Of a stretch of DNA of 64,000 nucleotides, positions 34,532 through 44,889 are shown piece by piece. Numbering within the stretch: position 1 is the first letter of the stretch; each line of letters opens with the position of its first letter. This DNA comes from Candidatus Poribacteria bacterium (GTDB lineage: Bacteria; Poribacteria; WGA-4E; WGA-3G): contig JAJEAG010000052.1 of NCBI GenBank assembly GCA_022824265.1, positions 1-64,000 of the forward strand, in the 5' to 3' direction. A program made the translations under genes and the position numbers. The notes beneath the pieces were generated by a model. That model had not been told where the DNA came from and did not search any database. It was given only the letters and a program-made list of their open reading frames with translations.

Positions 34532-36337
34532 ATGTCAAATCAACTTCATCACATACGGAATTTTTGTATTTTAGGACACATTGACCACGGTAAAAGCACA
34601 TTAAGTGATAGACTCTTAGAGTGGACAAACACCCTTACCGAAAGAGAGATGCGGGAACAGGTGCTTGATTTAATGGACCTGGAACGCGAACGTGGTATCA
34701 CCATTAAAGCGACCGCTGTAAAACTACATTACCGTGCTGATGATGATAAACTATATGAGCTTAACTTAATTGATACACCCGGACATGTGGATTTCACCTA
34801 TGAAGTTTCTCGCAGTCTCGCTGCTTGTGAAGGTGCAATCTTAATTGTCGATGCTGCCCAAGGTGTTGAAGCACAGACATTAGCAAACGTATATCTTGCC
34901 ATAGATAATAACCTTGAAATAATCCCCGTGATAAACAAAATTGATCTTCCTGCCGCGCAACCAGAAGAAGTTAAACGACAAATTGAAGAGGTAATCGGTA
35001 TCCCAGCGGAAGATGCTTTGTTAGTCAGTGCCAAAGCGGGGACAGGTATTCCCGCAATATTAGATGCAATTGTCAACCGTATACCTGCACCAAAAGGCGA
35101 TACCGCAGCACCATTAAAAGCACTTGTTTTGGATTCTGTCTACAACAACTATCGGGGTGTGATTATGTACACTCGGATATTTGATGGAAATGTAGCACCA
35201 GGTGATAAAATACAGTTGATGCAGACAAAACGGACTTATGAAGTTGAAGAAGTTGGAATATTTACCCCTAAGATGCAACCAACAACAGAACTCAAAACCG
35301 GTGCAGTAGGATATCTCATAGCAGGTATTCGGGATATTGATAATGCAAAAATTGGCGATACCATAACACATCATTTACATCCAACTGAAACTCCTCTCCC
35401 TGGCTACCAAGAAATAAAACCGCTTGTTTTCAGTGGATTATATCCTTCCGATACAAACCAATTTAATGCTTTGCGTGAGGCACTTGACAAACTGCGTCTA
35501 AATGATGCATCATTTACCTTTGAACCTGAGACCTCTGTAGCCCTCGGTTTTGGGTTTCGGTGTGGCTTTTTAGGTTTGTTGCATATGGAGATAATCCATG
35601 AACGACTTGAACGTGAATTTGAACTCTCACTTGTTCGTACTGCTCCCAGTGTAAAGTATCAGGTTTATCTTAAATCTGGAGAAAATGTATTCGTTGACAA
35701 TCCCGCACATCTACCTGAAGTCCAACATATCGAACACATCAATGAACCGTATGTCAATATTGATATAATTGTTCCACGCGAATATATTGGGAATGCAATG
35801 GAACTTTGCCAGAAACGACGGGGTGTATATAAGCGGATGAATCAGTTGGATGCAAGTCGTGTGCAACTCCTCTATGAACTACCGTTGAGTGAAATGTTAA
35901 TTGACTTTTATCCAAAATTGAAATCACTCACCCGCGGGTACGCATCGCTTGAATACGATATTGGAGAATACAAGACAGAGAACCTTGTAAAATTAGATGT
36001 ACTACTTATGGGAAAACCTGTAGATGCACTTTCTACCATACTTCCGCGCGAGATGGCGGAAATACGCGGTAAAAGTTTGGTGAATAAATTGAAAGAATTG
36101 ATACCAAGACAGATGTTTGAGATTCCTATTCAAGCAGCAATAGGAAATAAGATTGTAGCACGTGAGTCAGTTAGAGCACTTCGGAAGAATGTAACCGCCA
36201 AATGCTACGGTGGGGATATAACCAGAAAACGTAAGTTGTTGGAAAGACAGAAAGAAGGTAAGAAACGTCTTAAACAGATCGGAAGTGTTGATGTCCCGCA
36301 AGAGGCGTTCACAGCAATGTTAGCAACTGATGAGTAG
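34532..36337 (+). CDS. lepA: Elongation factor 4 (ribosome back-translocase LepA)
   Basis: A 601-residue translational GTPase. [24 protein letters not shown] holds the P-loop. [12 protein letters not shown] is the switch region, DTPGHVDF the G3 motif and NKIDLP the G4 motif. The C-terminal end ([28 protein letters not shown]) is unique to LepA. It acts on the ribosome during initiation or stalled elongation. It is followed by two signal peptidase genes, the classical lepA-lepB order. The spacer to the first is 64 bases. Confidence 0.97.
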   Translation: MSNQLHHIRNFCILGHIDHGKSTLSDRLLEWTNTLTEREMREQVLDLMDLERERGITIKATAVKLHYRADDDKLYELNLIDTPGHVDFTYEVSRSLAACEGAILIVDAAQGVEAQTLANVYLAIDNNLEIIPVINKIDLPAAQPEEVKRQIEEVIGIPAEDALLVSAKAGTGIPAILDAIVNRIPAPKGDTAAPLKALVLDSVYNNYRGVIMYTRIFDGNVAPGDKIQLMQTKRTYEVEEVGIFTPKMQPTTELKTGAVGYLIAGIRDIDNAKIGDTITHHLHPTETPLPGYQEIKPLVFSGLYPSDTNQFNALREALDKLRLNDASFTFEPETSVALGFGFRCGFLGLLHMEIIHERLEREFELSLVRTAPSVKYQVYLKSGENVFVDNPAHLPEVQHIEHINEPYVNIDIIVPREYIGNAMELCQKRRGVYKRMNQLDASRVQLLYELPLSEMLIDFYPKLKSLTRGYASLEYDIGEYKTENLVKLDVLLMGKPVDALSTILPREMAEIRGKSLVNKLKELIPRQMFEIPIQAAIGNKIVARESVRALRKNVTAKCYGGDITRKRKLLERQKEGKKRLKQIGSVDVPQEAFTAMLATDE

Positions 36338-36401
36338 GAGAATTTGAAAGTATAAAATATTTCCAACTAAAATGTAAGTTTTAGGCTACAGGAATTCTAT
36401 C

Positions 36402-37154
36402 GTGATAAGCAAAACTCTAATTCATAGTCAATATACCAAACAAATATTATCCAGATTATCTCAATTTAAAGGCATAATCTTCACATTGATTTTCGTATTT
36501 GGTTTCTTTCGTCCATTTATAGTTGATGCCTATCATATTCCTTCTGGTTCAATGGAAGATACACTCCTTATCGGTGATAGGGTCTTGGTTAGTAAGTGTA
36601 TGTACGGTTTTAAATTGCCCGGAACAGATATAAGGGTATTTGATTTCCACAAACCTTCGCGCGGAGATGTATTTGTTTTCATCCCACCCCATCAGAGAAA
36701 ACATCACTTCATCAAACGAGTTGTGGCAGTTGAAGGTGATACCGTTTATACAAAAGGTAAATCACTCTATGTAAATGGACTAAGAGTTGATGAAAAGTAT
36801 ACTAAACACTTACCGAATAATCAATTTAGACAGAACTTTCCACCATTCCGTCAACCTGAATATCTACCTTCTGACAATATTTACAGTGATTGGACATTGA
36901 CAGATAAGGAATTCAGAAATAAGTTTCCTGAAGGAAAACCTTATATTGTTCCTAAAGGGAAAGTATTTGCAATGGGAGATAACAGAGATCTGAGTAGTGA
37001 TAGCAGAACATGGGGACCTGTTGATGTGAAGGATATTAAAGGACAAGCATTTATGGTCTTATGGTCAACAGAATCCCAACCAGAGAATATATGGAAAGTA
37101 TGGAATTTGATAACAAACATACGATTTGATAGAATTGGTAAAATTATACGTTAA
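36402..37154 (+). CDS. lepB: Signal peptidase I, first copy
   Basis: An S26A membrane peptidase of 250 residues that removes Sec/Tat signal peptides on the outer face of the inner membrane. One N-terminal helix (about 23-40) is followed by IPSGSMEDTLLIGD with catalytic Ser50 and FIKRVVAVEGD with catalytic Lys105. The C-terminal GDNRDLSSDSRTWGPV is the box E region. GTG start. It shares near-identical active-site blocks with the next gene, so the pair arose by tandem duplication. Confidence 0.94.
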   Translation: MISKTLIHSQYTKQILSRLSQFKGIIFTLIFVFGFFRPFIVDAYHIPSGSMEDTLLIGDRVLVSKCMYGFKLPGTDIRVFDFHKPSRGDVFVFIPPHQRKHHFIKRVVAVEGDTVYTKGKSLYVNGLRVDEKYTKHLPNNQFRQNFPPFRQPEYLPSDNIYSDWTLTDKEFRNKFPEGKPYIVPKGKVFAMGDNRDLSSDSRTWGPVDVKDIKGQAFMVLWSTESQPENIWKVWNLITNIRFDRIGKIIR

Positions 37155-37233
37155 TATTGAATATCATAGATGAAAACAATAAAAGTACAAATAATTGAAG
37201 AAAGGGTTCCGCAGTTGAAGCGGTGTTAACATA

Positions 37234-38013
37234 ATGACTACTGAAAATGAATTATCATTTTGGCAAAGGATACGTAAAACGGTTGTATGGGAATATACTC
37301 AAGTAATTGCTGTTGCACTCATCCTTGTTTTTGGGTTTATACGTCCATTCGTTGTTGAGGCATTCAAAATTCCATCCGGTTCAATGGAGGACACACTCTT
37401 AATCGGTGACAGAATCCTGGTATGTAAGTTTATTTATGGATTCAAAATCCCAGGTACGGATATTCGGGTCTTTGATTTTCATAAACCAACTCGTGGGGAT
37501 GTTTTCGTATTTATTCCACCGCATGAAACTGACCGTAATTTTATTAAACGTATCGTTGCAGTAGAAGGAGATACCGTTCATACTGAAGGAAAAATACTAT
37601 ATGTCAACGGAGAAGCTGTTGAGGATAGTAGTTTTACAAAACATGAAGAGAGTCGTTTTATAAGACGCGGTAATTTTCCTCCATTCAGAAAAACGGAGGA
37701 ATATATGGAGAAAGATGATTTATACTCTGATTACACCATGATTGAAAGTCAATTTAAACGTAAATTCCCTAATGGTAACCCTTTTACTGTTCCAGAAGGA
37801 CACGTTTTTGCTATGGGAGACAACCGAGATCATAGCAGTGATAGCAGGACATGGGGACCAGTCAAAATTGATAGAATTAAGGGACAGGCTTTCATGGTGT
37901 ACTGGTCATTCAAAGATTCAAATGCAAAATTTTGGGAGGTGTGGAAGATGTTTGGCAATGTACGGTACAGCCGAATAGGAAAGCTTATCCACACAGAAAA
38001 TGGATCAAATTGA
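37234..38013 (+). CDS. lepB: Signal peptidase I, second copy
   Basis: A paralogue of the preceding gene, 259 residues, with Ser50 (IPSGSMEDTL) and Lys105 (FIKRIVAVEGD) at the same positions and GDNRDHSSDSRTWGPV at the end. Differences concentrate in the middle (residues 125-185), which forms part of the substrate-facing surface in this family, so the copies may differ in preference. Its TGA overlaps the ATG of selB by one base (TGATG), placing selenocysteine decoding in the same transcript. Confidence 0.94.
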   Translation: MTTENELSFWQRIRKTVVWEYTQVIAVALILVFGFIRPFVVEAFKIPSGSMEDTLLIGDRILVCKFIYGFKIPGTDIRVFDFHKPTRGDVFVFIPPHETDRNFIKRIVAVEGDTVHTEGKILYVNGEAVEDSSFTKHEESRFIRRGNFPPFRKTEEYMEKDDLYSDYTMIESQFKRKFPNGNPFTVPEGHVFAMGDNRDHSSDSRTWGPVKIDRIKGQAFMVYWSFKDSNAKFWEVWKMFGNVRYSRIGKLIHTENGSN

Positions 38014-39947
38014 TGCATCAAGATAGTCGACACCTCATCATCGGTACTGCTGGACACGTAGACCACGGCAAAACAGCATTGGTTGGCACACTCACAGGTA
38101 TTGAGACTGACCGACTAAAAGAAGAAAGAGAACGTGGTTTATCAATTGAATTGGGGTTCGCGTATTTTGACCTTCCTGATAATACACGGGCAGGAATTGT
38201 GGATGTACCAGGACACGAAAAATTCATTCGGAACATGTTGTCTGGTGCTTATGGGATGGATATAGTTCTTTTTGTAGTTGATGCAAAAGAGGGTGTTCAG
38301 GAACAGACGCTTGAACATTTAGCAATTTTAGATTTACTTAACATCTCAAATGGCATTCTTGTCATGACGAAATCGGATTTAGCAAGCCGTGAAGAACTGG
38401 AAGAAGCAACGGAAATGACTCAAGAGATGCTTGTTGGGACATCGCTTGAAGGAATACCATCAGTCAGTGTATCCTCAATTACTGGTGATGGAATTGATAC
38501 GTTAAAACAGATGATTGTTGAACAAGTAGACCTTGCTACTGAGGCTCAAGAACATGATGGAATTCCAAGATTGTATATTGATCGTGTATTCACAGTTCAG
38601 GGGTTTGGAGTCGTGGTTACTGGAACACTAATCGGAGGTGTTGTAAATAGAGACCAACGCATGGTGCTTCTTCCTCAAGGAGATGTTGTGAGGGTGCGTG
38701 GTATTCAGGTACATAACGAACCTGCTCATGTTGCACAAGCTGGTCAAAGGACTGCACTGAATCTATCTGGGACAACTGCTCAGAACATTCAACGGGGTGA
38801 TGTGTTATGTCCTATTGAGTTTTCAAGCGTTACTGACAATATAGATGTATCGCTACAAGTGCTATCTTCATTTCCAAGAATGCTTGAACATTGGGGACGT
38901 TTTCGAGCATATCTGGGTACGCGTGAGATATTTTGTCGGTTAATCCTACTGGTTGATGAGGCAATTCTCCCAGGCGACAGTGTACAAGTCCAGTTAAGAT
39001 TGGAACAACCGATTTTGACATTTAGGGGTGATCGTATCATCTTACGTGACTTTTCTGCACAACATACTGTGGGTGGTGGGGAAGTCATCAATCCGTTTGC
39101 ACCAAAACACAAACGTTTCACACAAGAAACCATATCTACATTGGCACAATGGGAGGAAGCAGATGATTCGCAAGTCGTCAATGCCGTTTTAGAAAACAGT
39201 CCTACCCTCTGTGTGGAAGAGTCGTACCTTTATTACTACATGCCATATTCACAAGCAGAAGTCAAAAACATATTGAATACTTTAGAGACGGAAGAAAAGA
39301 TTATCCGTTGGGACAAATCAGGCAGAACTCCGCTCGTTTCTGATGCTTCACGGACAAATGGTATTATTGATAAACTACTGTCCTCTTTGGCGAATTTTCA
39401 TGAAAAACAACCATTACTTGCAGGTAAAAATGCATCGCAACTTAGTCGTGAAATTGATGTGGATGAAGTTGGTTTTGAAAAACTTACGGAACAACTGATC
39501 AAATCTAAGGAATTAGTTAAAGATGGTAATCTACTTAGGTTAGCATCACATGAAATCAAATTTTCTGAGGAAGAATCCACTGCTAAAGAAACTCTGGAAG
39601 CACTTTTTATAGATGCCGGTCTTAATACGCCAGGATTTAATGAACTAAATACATTACTTCCAGAATATACCCCTCAAGTGTTAGAGTCTACGTTTTATGC
39701 ACTATTAAATCTTGGACAGTTTATTAAGACCTCCGATAACTTCTTTATCCATCGTGATGTATATGAAAAAATAAAAGACACATTAACAAAATATCTACAT
39801 GAAAATGATACAATTACGGTTGGAGAATTTCGGGAACTCGCACAAACATCACGTAAATATGCTGTGCCTTTTCTTGAATATTGTGACAGTCAAAATGTTA
39901 CGGTTCGAGATGGGAATGTCCGCAGATTGTCATCAAGGCAGACGTAG
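38013..39947 (+). CDS. selB: Selenocysteine-specific elongation factor SelB
   Basis: A 644-residue GTPase that carries Sec-tRNA to in-frame UGA codons marked by a SECIS hairpin. The GTPase domain has GHVDHGKT (14-21), [31 protein letters not shown] and TKSD. Two EF-Tu-like beta domains follow. The C-terminal 300 residues are the winged-helix repeats that bind SECIS RNA. ATG 38013 is chosen over 37932, which lies in the lepB gene, because of the one-base stop/start overlap and because the conserved region begins there. tRNA-Sec lies 42 bases downstream, which confirms the identity. Confidence 0.96.
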   Translation: MHQDSRHLIIGTAGHVDHGKTALVGTLTGIETDRLKEERERGLSIELGFAYFDLPDNTRAGIVDVPGHEKFIRNMLSGAYGMDIVLFVVDAKEGVQEQTLEHLAILDLLNISNGILVMTKSDLASREELEEATEMTQEMLVGTSLEGIPSVSVSSITGDGIDTLKQMIVEQVDLATEAQEHDGIPRLYIDRVFTVQGFGVVVTGTLIGGVVNRDQRMVLLPQGDVVRVRGIQVHNEPAHVAQAGQRTALNLSGTTAQNIQRGDVLCPIEFSSVTDNIDVSLQVLSSFPRMLEHWGRFRAYLGTREIFCRLILLVDEAILPGDSVQVQLRLEQPILTFRGDRIILRDFSAQHTVGGGEVINPFAPKHKRFTQETISTLAQWEEADDSQVVNAVLENSPTLCVEESYLYYYMPYSQAEVKNILNTLETEEKIIRWDKSGRTPLVSDASRTNGIIDKLLSSLANFHEKQPLLAGKNASQLSREIDVDEVGFEKLTEQLIKSKELVKDGNLLRLASHEIKFSEEESTAKETLEALFIDAGLNTPGFNELNTLLPEYTPQVLESTFYALLNLGQFIKTSDNFFIHRDVYEKIKDTLTKYLHENDTITVGEFRELAQTSRKYAVPFLEYCDSQNVTVRDGNVRRLSSRQT

Positions 39948-39989
39948 ACATTAAAGTAAAGAATAGTAACATTTCTGACTTCTATATTT

Positions 39990-40083
39990 GGGGGAGGATA
40001 GGGTCTGGTGGCTCTACCGGTCTTCAAAACCGGCTTGTCCATGCAAGTGGATAGGTGGGTTCGATTCCCACCCTCTCCCGCCA
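39990..40083 (+). tRNA. selC: tRNA-Sec (anticodon TCA)
   Basis: A 94-base gene with encoded CCA. The 8-bp acceptor stem pairs GGGGGAGG (39990-39997) with CCTCTCCC (40072-40079), with one G-U pair and G80 as discriminator. The D stem is 6 bp with a 4-base loop (40000-40015). The anticodon arm is CCGGT-CTTCAAA-ACCGG with TCA at 40024-40026. A 6-bp variable arm follows (TGTCCA/TGGATA), then a 5-bp T stem with TTCGATT loop. The 8+5 architecture, 6-bp D stem and long variable arm are specific to bacterial tRNA-Sec. It lies directly after selB. Confidence 0.97.
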
Positions 40084-40110
40084 TTAAATACTTTTCCATT
40101 AAAGAACGTT

Positions 40111-41016
40111 ATGACAAATTCCCTTCCCTTAGTAAACCACAATACTATTGTACGCAAACATCCACCATGGATAAAGGCGCGTATTCCCGGTGGTGGTAAC
40201 TATGCTGAACTCAAGTCACTTATGCGAGATCTTAACTTACATACTGTTTGTGAGGAGGCAAAGTGCCCTAATATTGGTGAATGTTGGAACAGTCGTACTG
40301 CAACATTTATGATACTCGGTGATGTATGTACACGTAGGTGTATGTTCTGTGCAGTGAAGAAAGGCAAACCGGGAGGAATTGTTGATACCGATGAACCACG
40401 AAGATTAGGAGAAGCAGTTGCTAATCTGAAGTTAAACCATGTTGTAATTACTTCAGTTAACCGTGATGATCTTCCAGATGGTGGAGCAAGTATATTTGCA
40501 GAATGTATCAAAGAAGCACGAAAGTCTCGACCAAGTTGTTCAGTTGAAGTGCTAATTCCAGATTTAGAGGGAAATTGGGATGCACTTGAAGTTATCGTTA
40601 ATGCAGAACCTGAAGTGCTAAATCATAATACTGAAACAGTAAAACGTCTTTACCGTCGTTCCCGTCCTTATGCTGATTATCAGCAGTCACTTACATTGTT
40701 GAAAACCAGTAAGAATTTGAAACCTGAAATGATCACAAAGTCAGGACTAATGGTCGGGTTAGGTGAGACAATCATAGAATTATTAGAAACGATGCAGGAT
40801 ATTCGTGATTCTGCATGCGATATTCTTACTATTGGACAATATTTATCTCCATCCAAGCGTCACCTTCCAATACAGCGTTACTACACTCCAGAAGAATTCG
40901 ATGAACTCAAAGAGATAGGGATTGAAATGGGATTTCATCATATAGAATCAGGTCCTTTGGTTCGAAGTTCCTATCACGCAGGTGAACAGGTGAATTCATC
41001 AGCGTTGAAATCATAA
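40111..41016 (+). CDS. lipA: Lipoyl synthase
   Basis: A radical SAM enzyme that inserts two sulfurs into protein-bound octanoate; 301 residues. The auxiliary cluster Cys47, Cys52 and Cys58 (CEEAKCPNIGEC) and the radical SAM motif Cys73, Cys77 and Cys80 (CTRRCMFC) are all present. RSSYHAGEQ at the C-terminus carries the Ser that ligates the auxiliary cluster. The frame is open back through the tRNA-Sec gene, but the true start is ATG 40111, 27 bases after it. No lipB is adjacent. Confidence 0.95.
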   Translation: MTNSLPLVNHNTIVRKHPPWIKARIPGGGNYAELKSLMRDLNLHTVCEEAKCPNIGECWNSRTATFMILGDVCTRRCMFCAVKKGKPGGIVDTDEPRRLGEAVANLKLNHVVITSVNRDDLPDGGASIFAECIKEARKSRPSCSVEVLIPDLEGNWDALEVIVNAEPEVLNHNTETVKRLYRRSRPYADYQQSLTLLKTSKNLKPEMITKSGLMVGLGETIIELLETMQDIRDSACDILTIGQYLSPSKRHLPIQRYYTPEEFDELKEIGIEMGFHHIESGPLVRSSYHAGEQVNSSALKS

Positions 41017-41232
41017 AAGCTGGAATCAATTGAGTTCCTACATTTTTTATATTAACATTGTGTAGATAGTACAGGACGCAATATCTTCTTTATCCAAAGT
41101 GTCATTGCATTAATTTGTATTTTTGTGCGAATTTATCAATTAATGTGTTATACTAACATTATTAATTGACATTTAATTTAATATGATACGTGAATGAGAA
41201 AATAAACTGAAGAAACATTAAGGATATACAAA

Positions 41233-42042
41233 ATGATTCAAGTGATAGTCAATGGGGCATGTGGTCGTATGGGCAGACTAATTGCACAAGGTGTCGCTCA
41301 ACAAGACGATATGCAACTCGTTGGAGCAATAGAGTATCCATCACATCCTGAAATAGGAAGCGATATTGGTGTTGTTGCTGGTATAGGAGAACTTGGCATA
41401 ATAATTACAAGTGACCTCAAAGCTGTTATTGAAAAGGCAGATGTTGTCATTGAATTCTCCACACCTAACGCATCGTTAAGTCATTTACGACAAGTGGTTG
41501 AGGCTGATAAGGCAATGGTCCTCGCAACCACAGGTTTTAGTAATGAAGAATTATCCGAAGTGAAGGAACTTGCATCAAAGATAAAATGTGTTATGGCTCC
41601 CAACATGAGTCTGGGAATGAATGTCATGATACAAGCACTTGAATTAATCGCAAAATCTCTCGGTGACGACTACGATATTGAAGTAATAGAAGCACATCAC
41701 AACCATAAAGCAGATTCTCCGAGTGGTACTGCACTTAGACTCGCTGAAACCGTCGCTGCTGCGTTGGATCGCGATCTTGATGAAGTGGGTGTATATGGAC
41801 GACACGGTATTGTTGGTGCACGTCCAAAGAAACAGATCGGCATACATGCAATTCGTGGTGGTGACATCGCTGGAGACCACACTGTTATGTTCGCAACAGA
41901 AGGCGAGCAGCTAAGCGTGGTACATCGTGCCCATAGTCCTGAGGCATTTGCAAAAGGTGCTATCAGAGCTGCAAGGTGGGTGGTGAATGCCCCCAGAGGA
42001 TTACACGATGTTAGCGAAGTTCTTTTTGGTGATAAAGAATAA
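41233..42042 (+). CDS. dapB: 4-Hydroxy-tetrahydrodipicolinate reductase
   Basis: An NAD(P)H enzyme of lysine and diaminopimelate synthesis, 269 residues. IQVIVNGACGRMGRLIAQ is the dinucleotide-binding fold. VVIEFSTPNA and ATTGFS lie in the active cleft. EVIEAHHNHKADSPSGTAL is the DapB signature with catalytic His and Lys. GDHTVMFATEGE is near the end. The next gene starts inside its last 35 bases in another frame. A DapL-like aminotransferase lies 3 kb downstream, consistent with the aminotransferase variant of the pathway. Confidence 0.96.
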   Translation: MIQVIVNGACGRMGRLIAQGVAQQDDMQLVGAIEYPSHPEIGSDIGVVAGIGELGIIITSDLKAVIEKADVVIEFSTPNASLSHLRQVVEADKAMVLATTGFSNEELSEVKELASKIKCVMAPNMSLGMNVMIQALELIAKSLGDDYDIEVIEAHHNHKADSPSGTALRLAETVAAALDRDLDEVGVYGRHGIVGARPKKQIGIHAIRGGDIAGDHTVMFATEGEQLSVVHRAHSPEAFAKGAIRAARWVVNAPRGLHDVSEVLFGDKE

Positions 42043-44086
42043 ACATATTAAGAAACTATTTCTATTACAATTCTCCTTGTTTCTATATATTCTATTTGTT
42101 TGTTTCGGTTGTTCCGACTCAAGAATAAAGAACATTGGTGTATGGAAAACAGTATTGGAAGGGGATTGGAGTGCGCGTCTAAATGATGTCCATTTTATAT
42201 CTATAACTCATGGGTGGACAGTTGGTAGTTCTATCGGTATTGCTCCTAACCATTCATTGAATTCATCGGATGAAGATAATCCTGTATATACTGATGGTGC
42301 AGAAAGTATAATATTACACACCAAAGATGGTGGAAAAAATTGGATAAAACAAAACAGTGGTATATACGGAAAGCCATTACATAAAGTGTTTTTTCGCAAT
42401 GAATCTGATGGGTGGTGTATTGGAGATGGTGGGGTTGTTATTCACACTACAGATGGTGGGAACACTTGGCAACGGGTTGAAACTGGAACAAAGAATGATC
42501 TAAATAGTCTATATTTTAGTGACAATATTGGTTGGATTGTAGGAGATTGGAGTACACTGCTATTAACTGTAGATGGTGGAAAGTCATTTAATCGAGTTGT
42601 TGGAAGTGTATTCGAAAAACAATCATTAAAAAACCTTTCTTTTATTGATAATGACAATGGATGGGTAATTACCAATAGCACATCTATAGATAATGTAAAT
42701 TCAGGATATATTTACAATACGAATGATGGGGGACAGACTTGGCAGAAACAGTTTTCAACAAGTTTTTCGTTGTTTGGTATACATTTCGTTGATAAATTGT
42801 CTGGATGGGTTGTGGGAGATAAACGAAGCCTATATGCAACAAATGATGGTGGTAAAACTTGGAAATATGTTACTGATGGAAGCAACAAGAGACACAAAGA
42901 GGACTATGGACAACCCGAATATCTTGGTAATGAACCTTTACATACATTTACACTTTATGATATAGATTTTACTGACAATCAGCACGGTTGGATTGTTGGG
43001 GACTTGGGTGTTATTCTTCGTACCACATCTGGATTAAAAAAAGATGGAACAAGTGTTTGGAAACATCAACGCGGCGGTCCTCGTTTTCATAACAGTGCTG
43101 ATGGTGTCTTATTAGGAGTAGACTTTGTTACAAATAAAGTAGGATGGGCAGTTGGAGAAAACGGTACAATTCTACATACACGTAACGGAGGCATAACTTG
43201 GGAAGCACAATCCAATCCAACACATCTCCTCTTTGACGTTTGTATTACATCTAACAATATGGCGTTCGTTGTTGGAGACAGAGGAACAATACTGCAAACG
43301 CAGGATGGTGGAAATAATTGGAATTCGCAGGATAGTCGGACAGCAGAATGCTTCGGTGGCACTCATTTTGTGACTCCAAAGAAAGGATGGTCAGTGGCAG
43401 AAGCTGGTGTGATTCTGCATACAACAAACGGAGGGGCAATCTGGTTGCCTCAGAAATCAAATACCACTCAAGACCTTCTGGCTGTTTACTTCATTGATGA
43501 AGAAACCGGTTGGTGTGTCGGTAGTGCTGGTGAAATTGTTCACACTTCTGATGGTGGATTGACATGGTCACGCCAGAATAGTGGCGTAATTATGAACTTA
43601 TTTGACATCCATTTTACTACAAAGAAAGAAGGATGGATTGTTGGACTTTTTGGAACACTTTTATACACAGTTGATGGTGGTGAAAATTGGCACTTTTCAA
43701 CATTGACACAACAACTGAAGAAAAACGGATATACACAAAATGTATGGTTTAATGCAGTATATTTTATAACACCACAGATAGGTTGGGTAGTTGGGGTTGA
43801 TGGATTGGTATTTCATACGGATGATGGTGGAGAAACATGGTCACGACAACAGGTAAATACACTAAACTTTCTTTATGATGTGTATTTTATTTCTAAAGAT
43901 GAAGGTTGGATTGTAGGAAAAAACGGTCTCATACTACATACGCAAGATCGTGGAAAAAACTGGAGACCTCAACGAACTGATACACAAACGGATCTCACTG
44001 CGATTCACATGAGCAGTCCGTATAACGGGTTGGTTGCTGGACAAGGTGGGACAATACTAAAATATGAGGTGATTGAAAGAGAATAA
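42008..44086 (+). CDS. YCF48/BNR-repeat beta-propeller lipoprotein
   Basis: A 692-residue lipoprotein with signal peptide and Cys35 in FVCFGC. The rest is repetitive. I count thirteen full units of the type GWxVGxxGxIxHTxDGGxTWxxQ plus one terminal partial unit (LVAGQGGTILKYE). Examples are GWCIGDGGVVIHTTDGGNTW, GWAVGENGTILHTRNGGITW and GWIVGKNGLILHT. Fourteen units fit two seven-bladed propellers. The pattern matches photosystem II assembly factor YCF48, whose bacterial relatives are mostly uncharacterised. ATG 42008 is chosen because AGAGGA lies 7 bases upstream; it overlaps dapB by 35 bases. ATG 41987 and GTG 42029 are alternatives. Confidence 0.88.
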   Translation: MLAKFFLVIKNKHIKKLFLLQFSLFLYILFVCFGCSDSRIKNIGVWKTVLEGDWSARLNDVHFISITHGWTVGSSIGIAPNHSLNSSDEDNPVYTDGAESIILHTKDGGKNWIKQNSGIYGKPLHKVFFRNESDGWCIGDGGVVIHTTDGGNTWQRVETGTKNDLNSLYFSDNIGWIVGDWSTLLLTVDGGKSFNRVVGSVFEKQSLKNLSFIDNDNGWVITNSTSIDNVNSGYIYNTNDGGQTWQKQFSTSFSLFGIHFVDKLSGWVVGDKRSLYATNDGGKTWKYVTDGSNKRHKEDYGQPEYLGNEPLHTFTLYDIDFTDNQHGWIVGDLGVILRTTSGLKKDGTSVWKHQRGGPRFHNSADGVLLGVDFVTNKVGWAVGENGTILHTRNGGITWEAQSNPTHLLFDVCITSNNMAFVVGDRGTILQTQDGGNNWNSQDSRTAECFGGTHFVTPKKGWSVAEAGVILHTTNGGAIWLPQKSNTTQDLLAVYFIDEETGWCVGSAGEIVHTSDGGLTWSRQNSGVIMNLFDIHFTTKKEGWIVGLFGTLLYTVDGGENWHFSTLTQQLKKNGYTQNVWFNAVYFITPQIGWVVGVDGLVFHTDDGGETWSRQQVNTLNFLYDVYFISKDEGWIVGKNGLILHTQDRGKNWRPQRTDTQTDLTAIHMSSPYNGLVAGQGGTILKYEVIERE

Positions 44087-44096
44087 GGATATATGT

Positions 44097-44840
44097 ATGA
44101 CCGAAGAACAAAAATATCTATTTGATTTGCAGGGATTTATTGTCTTAAAGGATGTTATCCCGCAATCATTGATTCAATCTTGTAATACTGTCCTTGATCA
44201 GTATGAACAGATGGATCCTGCTAATTACCCTTCCCCATTATGCCTTGGAACAGAACGCACTGACAAGGAACTCTATATATCAAATATATTAGAAGCTAAC
44301 AGTGTCTTCAGTTCTCTTGTCGACATACCAGAGGTGCTGGATGTAGTTGCTGGTGTAACCGGTGGCCCCTACCGACTAAATCATACTTATACAATTTACC
44401 GTTGGGGTGGTGGGTATACAGGCTTGCACATGCACGGAACACCAATTATTCCGAAGTGTCAATATCACTGTAAGAATGGAGAGATGGTGTCTACATTGAC
44501 AAAAGCTGTATTTCCAATGTTGGATTGTGATGTTGATGATGGATGTTTTGCGGTCATCCCTGGTGCCCACAAAAGCAATTTCCCTAAACCTTGGGGAAGT
44601 CATCCTGATGAAAATCCTGTACTATCACCCATACCAGCAAAGGCGGGAGATGCTATAATTTTCACTGAAGCACTTACGCATGGTTCTGTTGTTAATGTTT
44701 CAGGAAAACCGCGTAGGACACTTTATTATTGTTACAGTGTTGGTTATATGCCAGATTGGGGTGGTCAAGGACTTCACTTTAGTCCAAATGTAATGAACCA
44801 ACTTAATGAGACTCAACAAGCAATACTTCAGCTTAAATAA
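44097..44840 (+). CDS. Phytanoyl-CoA dioxygenase family protein, divergent
   Basis: A 247-residue member of the Fe(II)/2-oxoglutarate PhyH family. FDLQGFIVLKDVIP is the usual N-terminus, and DVDDGCFAVIPGAHKSNFP the core segment. HGSVVNVSGKPRRTLYY supplies the distal His and the Arg for 2-oxoglutarate. The proximal HxD motif is replaced by H111-M-H113-G (GLHMHGTP), so the normal Asp ligand is missing or displaced. AAGGA at 44085 supports ATG 44097 over TTG 44073. The gene lies between the propeller lipoprotein and dapL-like genes with short gaps. The substrate is unknown. Confidence 0.82.
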   Translation: MTEEQKYLFDLQGFIVLKDVIPQSLIQSCNTVLDQYEQMDPANYPSPLCLGTERTDKELYISNILEANSVFSSLVDIPEVLDVVAGVTGGPYRLNHTYTIYRWGGGYTGLHMHGTPIIPKCQYHCKNGEMVSTLTKAVFPMLDCDVDDGCFAVIPGAHKSNFPKPWGSHPDENPVLSPIPAKAGDAIIFTEALTHGSVVNVSGKPRRTLYYCYSVGYMPDWGGQGLHFSPNVMNQLNETQQAILQLK

Positions 44841-44889
44841 CGATAAAGAAAATTATTAACTTTTATAGAATTTAGGAGATTAATCTATT

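Noticed and set aside
39990-40083. tRNA-Trp(TCA) for a UGA-to-Trp recoded genome
   Set aside because: The 8-bp acceptor, 6-bp D stem and long variable arm belong to tRNA-Sec, selB is adjacent, and genes here use TGA as a normal stop (for example at 6372 and 38011).
41017-41232. Lysine riboswitch ahead of dapB
   Set aside because: The 216-base gap is AT-rich and I could not find the conserved helices or the motif content of an L box.
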